The notes: generated by a model not told the origin, from the sequence alone. 64,000 bases of DNA from Variovorax sp. YR216 (GCF_900107745.1 NZ_FNRO01000015.1:62001-126000); one strand, 5' to 3'. Numbered from the stretch's first letter, positions 1 to 8,836 are shown. Translations and numbers: made by a program.

Positions 1-1
1 T

Positions 2-739
2 CAATTCGCCGGCGCGTATGCCGTGATCGGGATCCTGGCGTCGATGCTTCAGCCCCGGCAGGAGAGCGCTCCGGGCCACGTGGAGATCGGCCTGTATGAA
101 ACCGGACTGCATGTCGCGTCGCGCGACCTGGTCGGGGTGCAGCTCAAGACGCAGCTGCTCGGGCGCCCCGAGCGCGAGCCACATGGCGAGTTCAGCATGC
201 CGGGCTATGGCGCGTACCGCACCGCGGACGAGCGCTGGATCTATCTGCTGATGCTCACCGACGGGCACTGGCTCAAGTTCTGCGAAGCCATGGGTCTGCC
301 GCAGGCAGGAGATCCCGCGCTGGCCACGCTGCGTTTGCGCAAGAAGGCTCGCGAACAGGTCGAGGAAATTGTCCGGCGCGCGATCTCGCCGCACCGGTTC
401 GACGACGTGGTCGCGCGCCTCAAGGCAGCGGGCGTGGGCTGCACCGAAGTGCTGCCGCTGGAGCGCGTGCTCGACGCGCCGCAGGCACAACAGCCGGGCA
501 AGACCCGCGCGCTGCGCTACCGCGGCCTGGATTTCCAGGCACCGGAGTTCCCGCGCCTGCACGCGGCCACCGACGGCGTGCAGACCCTGCCGCCGGCCGA
601 ACTGGGCGAACACACGCTGGAAGTCCTCGCTGCAGCAGGCGTCACCAGTGCACAGCGCGACGCCTTGCTGGCATCCGGCGCCGTGGTCGCGGCCAAGCCC
701 GGCTCATTCGGCTGGGCGCCGGTCCGCGAGGCCGCCTGA
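2..739 (+). CDS. CaiB/BaiF-family CoA-transferase, C-terminal part
   Basis: The reading frame is open from the window edge, so the N-terminal part lies upstream. The visible stretch begins QFAGAYAVIGILASML and continues through the typical family III segment 'GLYETGLHVASRDL...MPGYGAYRTADERWIYLLMLTDGHWLKFCEAMG'. This matches family III CoA-transferases, which move CoA between acyl-CoA and a free carboxylate. The catalytic Asp region of the family lies further upstream and is not visible. A Bug-type binding protein gene follows 56 bp downstream on the same strand, a common pairing in Burkholderiales. The substrate cannot be told. Confidence 0.85.
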   Translation, partial: QFAGAYAVIGILASMLQPRQESAPGHVEIGLYETGLHVASRDLVGVQLKTQLLGRPEREPHGEFSMPGYGAYRTADERWIYLLMLTDGHWLKFCEAMGLPQAGDPALATLRLRKKAREQVEEIVRRAISPHRFDDVVARLKAAGVGCTEVLPLERVLDAPQAQQPGKTRALRYRGLDFQAPEFPRLHAATDGVQTLPPAELGEHTLEVLAAAGVTSAQRDALLASGAVVAAKPGSFGWAPVREAA

Positions 740-795
740 GAGGCGCGAGACAGGACGCAAGACAGCGGGCACCATGCTCGAACAAGGAGACATAC

Positions 796-1785
796 GTGAA
801 CCCTCTCATCACCCGCAGAGGTGCCCTGCTCGGCGGCCTGTCCTGCCTGATCGGGGCGGCCGGCTTTCCCGCACAGGCGGCCGCGTATCCCGAGCGCCCG
901 GTCCGCCTGGTGATCGGCTTCCCGCCGGCCGGCGGCGCTGATTTCGTGGGCCGGCTCGTCGCCCAGCGCATGAGCCAGACGCTGGGCGGCAACGTGGTCG
1001 TGGAGAACAAGGCGGGCGCCAACGGCATGATCGCCGCGGCCGACGTGGCGCGCTCGGCGGCGGACGGCTACACGCTGCTCCTGGGCGTGACCGCGAGCCA
1101 GTCCATCAGCCCGGTGCTGGTGGCGAAGCCGCCCTACGACCCCTTGCGGGACTTCACCCCCATCAGCATGGTCGGCTTCACGCCGCTGGTGCTGGTCGTC
1201 AATCCCAGGCTGCCGGCGAGATCGGTGGGCGAGTTCGTCAGCTACGTCAAGGCCAGCAAGGAACCCGTGCCCTACGGCTCGGCCGGTATCGGCAACATCA
1301 CGCACATGGCGGGCGAACTCTTCGTGCAGACCACGGGTGCCAGCCAGCTTCGGCACATACCGTACAAGGGAAGCGGGCAGGTCATCACCGACCTGATCGG
1401 CGGACAGGTGCAGGCGTATTTCGACACGCTGCCCTCGTCCCTGCCCTTCATCCAGAGCGGACAGTTGCGCGCCCTGGCCGTGACCGGCCAAGCGCGCTCT
1501 CCTGCCGCGCCGGACATCCCGACCATGCGCGAAGCGGGGCTGACCGACTACAGCCCCACGACATGGTTCGGCGTCCTGGCGCCGCCCAGGCTCGACAGCA
1601 CCATCGCGCTGCAGCTCAGTGCCGCGCTGGAACAAGGCTTCAACGATGCGGAGTCCCGCAAGGGCCTCACCGCGCGAGGCGTGGAACCGGTGTTGAACAG
1701 CCCGGCCGAATTTCGCACCGAGCTCGAGGCGGACTTGTCCCGCTGGCGCGGCGTCACGCGCAAGGCCGGCATCACGCTCGACTAG
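796..1785 (+). CDS. Bug-family tripartite tricarboxylate transporter substrate-binding protein
   Basis: A 329-residue exported solute-binding protein. The GTG start at 796 has an AAGGAG site six bases upstream. The N-terminus carries TRRGALLGGLSC and a hydrophobic run ending AQA, so a signal peptide, possibly Tat type, is cleaved near residue 30. The mature protein opens 'YPERPVRLVIGFPPAGGADFVGRLVAQ', the classic Bug start that forms the carboxylate-binding pocket. Later family landmarks such as 'PYGSAGIGNITHMAGELF' and 'IPYKGSGQVITDLIGGQVQ' are present. No TctA/TctB membrane genes are adjacent, which is usual for orphan Bug proteins. The ligand is unknown; the CoA-transferase upstream suggests an organic acid. 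Confidence 0.93.
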   Translation: MNPLITRRGALLGGLSCLIGAAGFPAQAAAYPERPVRLVIGFPPAGGADFVGRLVAQRMSQTLGGNVVVENKAGANGMIAAADVARSAADGYTLLLGVTASQSISPVLVAKPPYDPLRDFTPISMVGFTPLVLVVNPRLPARSVGEFVSYVKASKEPVPYGSAGIGNITHMAGELFVQTTGASQLRHIPYKGSGQVITDLIGGQVQAYFDTLPSSLPFIQSGQLRALAVTGQARSPAAPDIPTMREAGLTDYSPTTWFGVLAPPRLDSTIALQLSAALEQGFNDAESRKGLTARGVEPVLNSPAEFRTELEADLSRWRGVTRKAGITLD

Positions 1786-1818
1786 CCGCTGCGCGAAGGC
1801 TTCCAGCCCTGGGTGGCG

Positions 1819-2208
1819 CTATGCCGAATGCCCGCTGCGCGCCACCAGGATCACGCCGATGATGATCACGCCGATGCCCAGCCAGCGCTGGAGCCCGACG
1901 CTCTCGCCGAACAGCCACCACGCGAGCAGTGCGTTGACGACGTAGCCGATCGACAGCATCGGATAGGCGACGCTCACTTCCACGCGCGACAGCGCGACGA
2001 TCCACACGACCACGCTGATGGCATAGCAGGCCAGTCCGCCGAGGATGCCGGGATGCATCGCAAGGCCCGTCGCGGTGCGCCAGAGCGCGCTCGCGCCGGC
2101 CGACATGTTGATTTCGCCGACGCTGTTGGCGCCGGCCTTCAGAAGCAGCTGGGCCGCTGCGTTCAGCAGCACGCCGCTGAGGATCCAGAGGAAATCGATG
2201 ACTTTCAT
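1819..2208 (-). CDS. Small EamA/DMT-superfamily transporter (SMR- or ArnE-like)
   Basis: About 129 residues with four hydrophobic segments, the size of single EamA-repeat or SMR transporters. The start MKVIDFLWILSGVLLNAAAQ fits the first membrane helix; an upstream ATG at 2244 would add 12 polar residues that fit poorly. The segments 'AISVVVWIVALSRVEVSVAYPMLSIGYV' and 'WLGIGVIIIGVILVARS' resemble ArnE/ArnF and EmrE-like proteins. Such proteins work as dimers and export lipid-linked sugars or cationic compounds. It is convergent with the Bug gene, 33 bp apart. Substrate not predictable. Confidence 0.8.
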   Translation of the reverse strand: MKVIDFLWILSGVLLNAAAQLLLKAGANSVGEINMSAGASALWRTATGLAMHPGILGGLACYAISVVVWIVALSRVEVSVAYPMLSIGYVVNALLAWWLFGESVGLQRWLGIGVIIIGVILVARSGHSA

Positions 2209-2409
2209 TGATGGGAAGACCGGCACGCGATGGCGCCCGATCATATGACGCGCCGCAGGGGATTCGCGGCGGTGGGGACAGTTCGAGGCATCGAGGGAAC
2301 CGATCCTTCAGGACCAGCGCCGAAGCGCCCTCTACCAGCGCCTGCGAACTGTCTGCCGCCATCATGACCGGGAAATCTTACGGACGTATGAATACGAATA
2401 CGCCCGCCC

Positions 2410-3228
2410 TCATGCCCGCAACCTGGCCGCCCTTGCATGGACCAGCCGGTCCATGCGCAGGCGCTGGCGGTCGTCGGTGATCATGCGTGCTGCCAGCAGC
2501 ACCGATCCGATCGAGGCCAAGGCGCCGGCGCCTGTCAGCAACAGCAGCAGCAGGATCTGGTACTTCGCCGATTCGACCGGGTCCATGCCGGCGAGCAACT
2601 GCCCGGTCATGATCCCCGGCAAGGTGATGATGCCCGCGGCCGACATCTGGTTGATGATCGGAATGATGCCGCGCCGGATCGACGTGCGCACCAGTTCGCG
2701 CAGCGCCTCGTGGATGGTGTCCCCCAACGCAAGCCGCGCCTCGATCGCGGTCCGCCGCACCGCCACGCCATCGAAGAAGCTGTCGAGCCCCAGGCTCGCG
2801 GAATTGAGCACGCTGCCGAGCACGATGCCCAGCAGCGGAATCGCGTAGCGCGGGTCGTGCCACGGCTCGGGCCGGATCGCGGTGAGCAAGGCGAGCACCA
2901 CCGTCGCCACGCTGGACACGGACACCGTGGCCGCTGCGATGCCGTAGTTGCCGCCCTTGCGCAAGCGCCATTCCGGACGCACCGCCACTTCCCGCGCTGC
3001 GGCGGCCATCATCACCGCGGCCACGAGCACGGTGAAGCCGGGCGATTGGGACTGGAACACCAGCCTGAGCACGTAGCCGACCAGCAGCAGCTGCACCACC
3101 ATCCGCACGGCCGCCCAAAGCACCTGGCGATGCACGCGCAACTGCAGGACCATCGACGCGATGGCATTCGCGAACACCAGCGTGGCCGCCAGCGCGATGT
3201 CGGTGAATTGCAGGTGGATGACGTTCAT
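2410..3228 (-). CDS. fetB: FetB/YbbM-family ABC transporter permease
   Basis: A 272-residue inner-membrane protein with about seven hydrophobic helices and the UPF0014 (FetB) signatures 'QLLLVGYVL', 'PLLGIVLGSVLNSASLGLDSFFDG' and 'NQMSAAGIITLPGIMTGQLLAGMDPVESAKYQ'. In E. coli, FetAB is implicated in iron export and oxidative-stress resistance; the same role here is inferred. The ATG at 3228 overlaps the stop of fetA by four bases (ATGA), so the two are translated as a unit. The long open frame continuing upstream of this start is only a shadow of fetA. Confidence 0.9.
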   Translation of the reverse strand: MNVIHLQFTDIALAATLVFANAIASMVLQLRVHRQVLWAAVRMVVQLLLVGYVLRLVFQSQSPGFTVLVAAVMMAAAAREVAVRPEWRLRKGGNYGIAAATVSVSSVATVVLALLTAIRPEPWHDPRYAIPLLGIVLGSVLNSASLGLDSFFDGVAVRRTAIEARLALGDTIHEALRELVRTSIRRGIIPIINQMSAAGIITLPGIMTGQLLAGMDPVESAKYQILLLLLLTGAGALASIGSVLLAARMITDDRQRLRMDRLVHARAARLRA

Positions 3229-3839
3229 GCGCTCTGCAGGGCCCGGTCGGCCACGGTCAGGCAGCGATGCCCGACGCGCCCGGCCTGCTCCTCCGAATGG
3301 GTGACCCAGAGGACTGCGGTTCCTTTCGCCGTCTCCTCGCCCAGCAATGTCTCGTAGGCCAGGGTGGATGTCTGGTCGAGCGATGCGGTGGGCTCGTCCA
3401 GAAGGAGCACCGACGGACTGCGCGACAGCGACCTGACCAGGGCCAGGCGCTGGCGCTCCCCTGTCGACAGATGCATGAGTTCCGCGTCGAGGATGGCGCC
3501 GGGCAGCCCCAGCGCGGCGACCATCGACCGCACCTTGTCGGTGTGGGCGCCCTCGAAGTGCTGGCTGACGACCGGCGACCACCATGCCGGCTCGGCGGGC
3601 TGGTAGATGACCCGTCGGCGCCAGCCCGGCCCGCTCAGCCGTTCGCGGGGGGCACCGTCCAGTTCGACCACCCCCGCCCGTGGCGGATCGAGGTCCGCGA
3701 TCAATCTCAGCAGCACCGTCTTCCCGGCACCGGACTTGCCCATGAGCACCACGCATTCCCCGGCGTCGACATGGAGGTCGAACGGCCCCGCCAACGCGGA
3801 ACGAAGACCATGCACGCGAAGCCGGGGAGTGGATGACAT
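3225..3839 (-). CDS. fetA: FetA/YbbL-family ABC transporter ATP-binding protein
   Basis: A 204-residue ABC ATPase, the partner of the FetB permease that follows it with a four-base overlap. Walker A is GKSGAGKT (about residues 34-41), the signature is LSTGERQRLALVRSL, Walker B is 'SVLLLDEPTASLD', and the switch histidine follows in 'VLWVTHSEEQ'. It is shorter than importer ATPases, as is usual for YbbL. Together FetAB would form an exporter in the inner membrane; metal (iron) efflux is inferred from the E. coli homologues. First gene of a two-gene operon. Confidence 0.92.
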   Translation of the reverse strand: MSSTPRLRVHGLRSALAGPFDLHVDAGECVVLMGKSGAGKTVLLRLIADLDPPRAGVVELDGAPRERLSGPGWRRRVIYQPAEPAWWSPVVSQHFEGAHTDKVRSMVAALGLPGAILDAELMHLSTGERQRLALVRSLSRSPSVLLLDEPTASLDQTSTLAYETLLGEETAKGTAVLWVTHSEEQAGRVGHRCLTVADRALQSA

Positions 3840-3945
3840 CCGCGCTTTGTACAGGGCTTTCGTGACCGTGGGCGACGGAGAGCGCGCAGATCGGCCTGCC
3901 GGAAGCGTTTCGCGACAGGCGACGCCCGTGCCGTGTCGACTTGTC

Positions 3946-5295
3946 CTATTTGTCGTGACGCAGATACGTCGCCTGCCGCGGCAAGAGCAAGCTGACGACG
4001 AACACGATCCCCATCATCGCCGTCACGTACCAGTAGAAGTACGACTCGAGCCCGATCGACTTGAGCCCGAGCGCCACGTATTCCGCGGACCCGCCGAAGA
4101 TGGCATTGCCCAACGCATAGGAAAGGCCCACGCCCAGGGCCCGCACTTCAGGTGGGAACATCTCCGCCTTCACGATTCCGCTGATCGACGTGTACAGGCT
4201 GACAACTGCCAGCGCGACGGTGATCAGCACCCCGGCGACCAGCGGGCTGCCGACGCCCTGCAGGCTGGTGAGCACCGGCACCGTCATCATCACCCCCAGC
4301 GCACCGAACAGCAGCATGTTGCTGCGCCGGCCGATGCGATCCGACAGCGCACCGAACAGCGGCTGCATGCACATGTAGATGAACAGACAAGCCGTCATCA
4401 CATTGCTGGCGGTCTTGATCGACATGCCGGCCGAGTTCACCAGGTACTTTTGCATGTAGGTGGTGAAGGTGTAGAAGATCAGCGAGCCGCCTGCCGTATA
4501 GCCCAGCACCATGAAGAAGGCGCGCTTGTGATGCGTGAACAGTTCGCGCATCGTGCCCGCGCCCTTGGCGGCGCGCGTCTTGTGGCTCGCGGTCTCGGTC
4601 AGCGTGCGGCGCAGCATGAGCGCGACCACGGCCGCGACGGCGCCCAGCACGAAGGGAATGCGCCAGCCCCAGCTCTTGAGCTCGGCTTCGTCGAGCATCT
4701 GCTGCAGAACCACGACGACCACCACTGCGAGCAACTGGCCGCCGATCAGGGTGACGTATTGGAACGAGGAGAAGAAGCCGCGCCGGCCGCGCATCGCCAC
4801 CTCGCTCATGTAGGTGGCGGTGGTGCCGTATTCGCCGCCAACCGACAGGCCCTGCAGCAGCCGTGCGGCCAGCAGGAGCACCGGCGCGGCAGTGCCGATG
4901 GCCGCGTACGTGGGCAAGCAGGCAATGATCAGCGAGCCCGCGCACATCATCATCACCGAGACGACCATCGAAGCCTTGCGGCCCTTGCGGTCGGCCAGGC
5001 GACCGAACAGCCAGCCGCCGACCGGGCGCATCAGGAAACCCGCGGCGAACACGCCAGCCGTGTTCAGCAACTGCACGGTCGGGTCCGACTTGGGGAAGAA
5101 CGCCGGCGCGAAATAGATGGCGCAGAAGGCGTAGATGTAGAAATCGAACCATTCGACCAGATTGCCCGAGGAGGCGGCAAAGATGGCGAAGATGCGCTTG
5201 CGACTTTCCTCGAAGGTGTATGGCGTGTCGTTGACGCTGGTGGTCCTGCTCGGGCTTGACGCGCCGAGGGTGGACGCGCTGGCGATGTCGGTCAT
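3946..5295 (-). CDS. MHS-family major facilitator permease (dicarboxylate/aromatic-acid type)
   Basis: About 449 residues with 12 predicted helices. The metabolite:H+ symporter signatures are clear: 'SGNLVEWFDFYIYAFCAIYFAPAFFP' at helix 1, 'RPVGGWLFGRLADRKGRK' in loop 2-3 and 'LLQGLSVGGEYGTTATYMSE' at helix 4. Relatives carry alpha-ketoglutarate, shikimate, citrate or similar acids in with protons. The ATG at 5295 was chosen because an upstream in-frame start adds 28 residues that do not resemble the family. The DctS/DctR-like pair begins 148 bp further upstream on the same strand, so this permease is the likeliest target of that regulator. Confidence 0.92.
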   Translation of the reverse strand: MTDIASASTLGASSPSRTTSVNDTPYTFEESRKRIFAIFAASSGNLVEWFDFYIYAFCAIYFAPAFFPKSDPTVQLLNTAGVFAAGFLMRPVGGWLFGRLADRKGRKASMVVSVMMMCAGSLIIACLPTYAAIGTAAPVLLLAARLLQGLSVGGEYGTTATYMSEVAMRGRRGFFSSFQYVTLIGGQLLAVVVVVVLQQMLDEAELKSWGWRIPFVLGAVAAVVALMLRRTLTETASHKTRAAKGAGTMRELFTHHKRAFFMVLGYTAGGSLIFYTFTTYMQKYLVNSAGMSIKTASNVMTACLFIYMCMQPLFGALSDRIGRRSNMLLFGALGVMMTVPVLTSLQGVGSPLVAGVLITVALAVVSLYTSISGIVKAEMFPPEVRALGVGLSYALGNAIFGGSAEYVALGLKSIGLESYFYWYVTAMMGIVFVVSLLLPRQATYLRHDK

Positions 5296-5403
5296 GGGAA
5301 GATGGTCCTTGTCTCTGTTTGGGCTCGCCTCCAGGTGGCGCGAAGCCGTGCCGGCGAGTGTGTCGGACCACCGCCGCACTGTCGTCCGTAGCCCATCGTC
5401 GGG

Positions 5404-5440
5404 CGGCTACGTATCGGTACGCAAGGGTAACTACCTAGAC
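5404..5440. promoter_or_regulatory. Candidate response-regulator site upstream of the MHS permease
   Basis: Read on the minus strand, this stretch contains GGTAGTTACCCTTGCGTACC followed by GATACGTAGCC. It has a GGTA/TACC inverted pair and a TACGTA palindrome (5408-5413). It lies between the response-regulator stop and the permease start, about 110-145 bp before the permease ATG. A FixJ/NarL-type regulator binding here is inferred only from position and symmetry. Confidence 0.3.
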
Positions 5441-5443
5441 GGC

Positions 5444-6058
5444 TTACAACCCGTGTTCTCGCAGGAAGCGGTCGAGCTGGTGGCTGTTTGCAAGGCCCAG
5501 CTTGGCAAACACGTGGGCGCGGTGCGTCTCCACCGTGCGTTGTTCCAACGGCGCAAGCTCCAGGGCGATCTGCTTGTTGGGCTTGCCTTCGGCGACGAGC
5601 CGGGCCACCTGGGTCTCGCGCGGCGTGAGCTTGGCCCACAGCGCCTGCGCTGACTTCCTTGCTTGCCGCCGGGTGGCGATCTCTCCGGCCTTCTGCAAGG
5701 CCCTGGCAATGGTTTCCAGCAGGCGCTCGTCGTTGCAGGGCTTTTCAAGCCAGTCGAAGGCGCCGTTCTGCACTGCCTCGATCGCGATGGGAATGTCACC
5801 GTGGCCGGACAGGAAAATCACGACCATCGGGCTGTCCTGCGCGCGCAGCGCATCGAGCACCTGCAGCCCGCTGATGCCGTCCATGCGCAGGTCCAGGACC
5901 ACGCAGCCCGCGCGGTGGAGGTCAGCATCCGCCAGGAAGGCCTCGCCCGAGGCAAAGGTCTGCACCGCGTAGCCGCGCGAGAGCAGCAGCAAGCCCAACG
6001 AGCGCCGTACCGCCTCGTCGTCGTCCACGATGCACAGATTGTTGGCAGGAGCATTCAT
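5444..6058 (-). CDS. FixJ/DctR-type response regulator
   Basis: A 204-residue two-domain regulator. The receiver domain has the acidic cluster CIVDDDEAVRR, the phosphorylation site Asp56 in 'VVLDLRMDGISG', the switch residue region 'VIFLSGHGDIPIAIEAVQNGAFDWLEKP' and its Lys. A LuxR-type helix-turn-helix follows from about residue 140: 'LTPRETQVARLVAEGKPNKQIALEL...RTVETHRAHVFAKLGL'. Its ATG overlaps the kinase stop by four bases. The combination of FixJ-like regulator and DctS-like kinase matches the DctSR systems that control C4-dicarboxylate uptake; the actual signal here is unknown. Confidence 0.93.
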   Translation of the reverse strand: MNAPANNLCIVDDDEAVRRSLGLLLLSRGYAVQTFASGEAFLADADLHRAGCVVLDLRMDGISGLQVLDALRAQDSPMVVIFLSGHGDIPIAIEAVQNGAFDWLEKPCNDERLLETIARALQKAGEIATRRQARKSAQALWAKLTPRETQVARLVAEGKPNKQIALELAPLEQRTVETHRAHVFAKLGLANSHQLDRFLREHGL

Positions 6059-8250
6059 GGGGATGAGGGGGGTGCGATTTCCAACTCGACAGTGAATACT
6101 GTGCCACCACCGACCAGGTTGGCAAACGAAAGCCGGCCGCGGTGGGCCTCGACAATCGTGCGACAGATGTTGAGGCCCAACCCGAGTCCGCCGGACTTGG
6201 TCGTGAAGAAGGGCGCAAACACCTGCTCGGCCAACGCATCGTCGATGCCTGGCCCCTGGTCGGCCACACGAATGTGCATGCGCCCGTCGACGACCTCGGC
6301 CTCGACCTTCACAAGCCGTTGCTCCGGGGGCGTGTCCTGCATGGCTTGCAGGCCGTTGGATAGCAGGTTCAGCAGCACCTGTTCCAGCAGCACACGGTCG
6401 CCGCGCACCTTGGGCAGCTCGGCCGGCACGCGGACCTCGGCGCGTGCCTGCCGCTGCCGCATCTCGCCTTGCAGCAGCGCCAGCGCGTTATTCACCAGGG
6501 CCGCCACTGCACAGTCCTCCATGCCGACGGTACGTTGCCGCACGAAGCCGCGAATGCGCCGCACGATCTCGGCGCTGCGCTGGGCCTGCGCCACGGCTTC
6601 GTCCAGGCTGCTGACCAGCAATGGCTGGTTTCCCTGCTCCGCGAAGGCCTTGGCGGCACTCGCGAAATTGCTCAGCGCCATCAGCGGCTGGTTCAGCTCG
6701 TGCGCCAGGGTCGACGCCATCTCTCCGACGCTTGCAAGGCGCTGCGCGTGCTGCAGTTGCTCGTCGTTCTGGCGCTGGCGCAGTTCCGATCGCTTCTGCT
6801 CGGTGATGTCCACCACCGAACTCATCCAGCCCTTGTGCTGTCCATTGGCGTCGATCAGCGCGGCGGTGTAGACCATCGTGATCACCTCGTGCCCGTCGCG
6901 GTGCCGGATGCGCGATTCGAAGCCCGACCGTGCGGGCTGGCCGCTCATCATGGCGTCGTAGTAGTGCCAGTGCTGCGCCGAGTCGGCAGGATTCCAGTAG
7001 GGGTACGGCGGCAGTCGGCCCAGCAGCTCGTCGGCGCTGTAGCCAGTCATCTCGCAGAAGGCGGGATTGACATAGATGATGCGGCCCTCGAGGTCCCGTG
7101 CGCGCATGCCTACCAGGAGCGAATCCTCCATCGCCTTGCGGAACGCATGGGCCTCGTTGAGCGCATGGGTGCGCTCGCGCACGCGCAACTCCAGGTCACG
7201 CCGCGCGTCACGCTGCTCGACGAAGCGGCGTTCGCGCAGCTGCCAGTACAGGCCACCCAATGTCAGCACGCAGGCGAGCAGCAGCCCAAGCATCCAGGTG
7301 CGCTCCCCGGCGCGGGTGACTTCTGCGTGGTCGGCCATCATCGTCAGGGTCCAGCCGCCCAGGTCGGGCAGAGGCTCATCCACTGCGAGGAAGCGCCCAG
7401 GCTTGCCGCCCAGGTCGGCACGCACCAGGTACGTGCGCTCTCCCTCGACACGGTCGACCTTCCAGGGCAGTGCCGGGAAGCTGGACCGGTCGCCATATTG
7501 CCGGTGGCGCTGCAAGTCTTCCAGCTCGGGGGCAGTGAGGCTGCGTCTGGACCGGTACATCCACGATGGCACCGAGCTCATGAACACGATGCCGCGCGCA
7601 TCCGCCAGCACGATGGGGTCGCGCGTGAAGGCCCAGGCCTCCTGCAACTCGCGCAGGCTGACCTTGACCGCCACCACGCCGTGCACCTCACCGTCCGCGG
7701 ACCGCACCGGCGCCGAGATGAACAGCCCGGACTCGCCGGTGGTCAGGCCAATGCCGTAGAACAGGCCGCTGCGCCCCGCGCGGGCGTCGATGAAGTAGGG
7801 CCGGTTCGCATAGGACTCGCCGACGAAACTGTGGGACGTGGCCCAGTTGCTGGCCGCCAGCGTGAGGCCCTGCAGGTCGATCAGGTAGAGATCTTCGGAA
7901 CCGGCGAGGCGGTTCACTTCCTCGATGTAGTGGTTCGCCCGCTGTCGGGCTGCCGGGTCTTGCGGGCGAGCCAGCGCCGCCAGCACGTCGGGATGCTTGG
8001 CCACGGTGAACGGCAGGTAGCTGTACTTGCCCGCTGCGTCACGCAGGCCCAGCACATGGACTTCCAGGGCGCGGCGGATCGAGTCAGCCTGAAAGTTCGC
8101 CTCGCGGTTCACGGCCCATTGGCTCGCGAGGGCGATCAGCGACAGCGCCAGCGAGACGGCGACCGCCCAGGCAGCCACCGTGCGCCAGCGATGGCGCGCA
8201 CGAGGCGAAGGCGTGGGAGATTCGGGCGATTCAGGCAGGGAAGGCTGCAT
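6055..8250 (-). CDS. DctS/DctB-like sensor histidine kinase with PAS domain
   Basis: About 731 residues, starting MQPSLPES with an ATG at 8250. A first membrane helix (about 25-45) is followed by a periplasmic double-Cache domain containing 'VGESYANRPYFIDARAGRSG' and 'GIGLTTGESGLFISAPVR', typical of dicarboxylate sensors. A second helix lies near 330, then a PAS domain ('GRIIYVNPAFCEMTGYSADELLG'). The H box is LAHELNQPLMALSNF (His about 517). The N box is 'LLNLLSNGLQAM' and the G boxes are 'DQGPGID' and 'GGLGLGLNICRTIVEAHRG'. It phosphorylates the regulator encoded directly downstream. Nearby permeases suggest an organic-acid signal. Confidence 0.93.
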   Translation of the reverse strand: MQPSLPESPESPTPSPRARHRWRTVAAWAVAVSLALSLIALASQWAVNREANFQADSIRRALEVHVLGLRDAAGKYSYLPFTVAKHPDVLAALARPQDPAARQRANHYIEEVNRLAGSEDLYLIDLQGLTLAASNWATSHSFVGESYANRPYFIDARAGRSGLFYGIGLTTGESGLFISAPVRSADGEVHGVVAVKVSLRELQEAWAFTRDPIVLADARGIVFMSSVPSWMYRSRRSLTAPELEDLQRHRQYGDRSSFPALPWKVDRVEGERTYLVRADLGGKPGRFLAVDEPLPDLGGWTLTMMADHAEVTRAGERTWMLGLLLACVLTLGGLYWQLRERRFVEQRDARRDLELRVRERTHALNEAHAFRKAMEDSLLVGMRARDLEGRIIYVNPAFCEMTGYSADELLGRLPPYPYWNPADSAQHWHYYDAMMSGQPARSGFESRIRHRDGHEVITMVYTAALIDANGQHKGWMSSVVDITEQKRSELRQRQNDEQLQHAQRLASVGEMASTLAHELNQPLMALSNFASAAKAFAEQGNQPLLVSSLDEAVAQAQRSAEIVRRIRGFVRQRTVGMEDCAVAALVNNALALLQGEMRQRQARAEVRVPAELPKVRGDRVLLEQVLLNLLSNGLQAMQDTPPEQRLVKVEAEVVDGRMHIRVADQGPGIDDALAEQVFAPFFTTKSGGLGLGLNICRTIVEAHRGRLSFANLVGGGTVFTVELEIAPPSSP

Positions 8251-8431
8251 GGCAAACGCTTGCCGGAAAACGCGGCAAGCGGGATTCTGCCTGCATCCTC
8301 GCCCTGCAGAGGCCGTCGGCAACGATGAGTAAGTCGACCTGAGTTCCCGCCCCTTCACGACCGGCACCTGCCGACCGGAGCACTTGAAGCGGCCCGGGCG
8401 TCCGCGACGAGCGCCCAAGCCTCGCCACACT

Positions 8432-8788
8432 TCAGTGCAGCACCTTCCGCGCCGCGTGAATCGCCTCTCCTACCGTCTGGATGCGTCGTCCCACCTCTGC
8501 ATTGATCACCTCCATCAAGGCCGTCAACTCACTGGGCTCGATCAAGAATTCCTCGACGTTCCGCGAGTTGAGCGGCGCCAGGAAATTCTGTACGCAGTCG
8601 TAGGCGCGATGCGCCCAGCGCAAGTTGTTGAACTCGTCCTCGACGAGCAACGCCGCCGAGCTGACGGCCTTCTTCTTTGCTTGCTTCTTGGTTTCGGCAC
8701 TTGTTGCCGGGTCGTCACCAGCAACCTTGCGCTTGGTGGTTCTTGACTTGGCGGATGTCGTCCCCGCCGTTCGAACGGTCTTAGCCAT
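8432..8788 (-). CDS. Small hypothetical protein, paralogue of the protein at 59341-59637
   Basis: About 118 residues starting MAKTVRTAGTTSAKS. The first 45 residues are basic, Ser/Thr/Lys-rich and probably disordered. The C-terminal half is predicted helical: 'DEFNNLRWAHRAYDCVQNFL' then 'EEFLIEPSELTALMEVINAE'. This half aligns almost without gaps to the 98-residue protein at 59341-59637 (DE..NLR, A..C.Q.FL.P, EEF..EP.EL.AL, INAE..RR.Q.V.EAI). I do not recognise the family; the sequence resembles short Burkholderiales proteins of unknown function. A longer frame up to 8917 exists, but the shared start with the paralogue supports the ATG at 8788. Confidence 0.75.
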   Translation of the reverse strand: MAKTVRTAGTTSAKSRTTKRKVAGDDPATSAETKKQAKKKAVSSAALLVEDEFNNLRWAHRAYDCVQNFLAPLNSRNVEEFLIEPSELTALMEVINAEVGRRIQTVGEAIHAARKVLH

Positions 8789-8793
8789 TTCTA

Positions 8794-8836
8794 ATCGCGC
8801 CCTTTTCCGACGCGACTTGCGCAGTATGCCAGCCCT
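8794..8836 (-). promoter_or_regulatory. Upstream block shared with the paralogous gene near 59.9 kb
   Basis: Read on the minus strand this block contains GCTGGCATACT, then TCGCGTCGG and GGCGCGAT, ending six bases before the ATG at 8788. The same elements in the same order occur at 59866-59910, upstream of the paralogue. CATACT could serve as a -10 hexamer, but no convincing -35 is visible. It is either a shared promoter or operator, or a remnant of the duplication. Confidence 0.4.

Noticed and set aside
8794..8836. Clear sigma-70 promoter in the shared upstream block
   Set aside because: CATACT is an acceptable -10, but no -35-like hexamer sits 16-18 bp upstream in either copy, so only a shared block is claimed.
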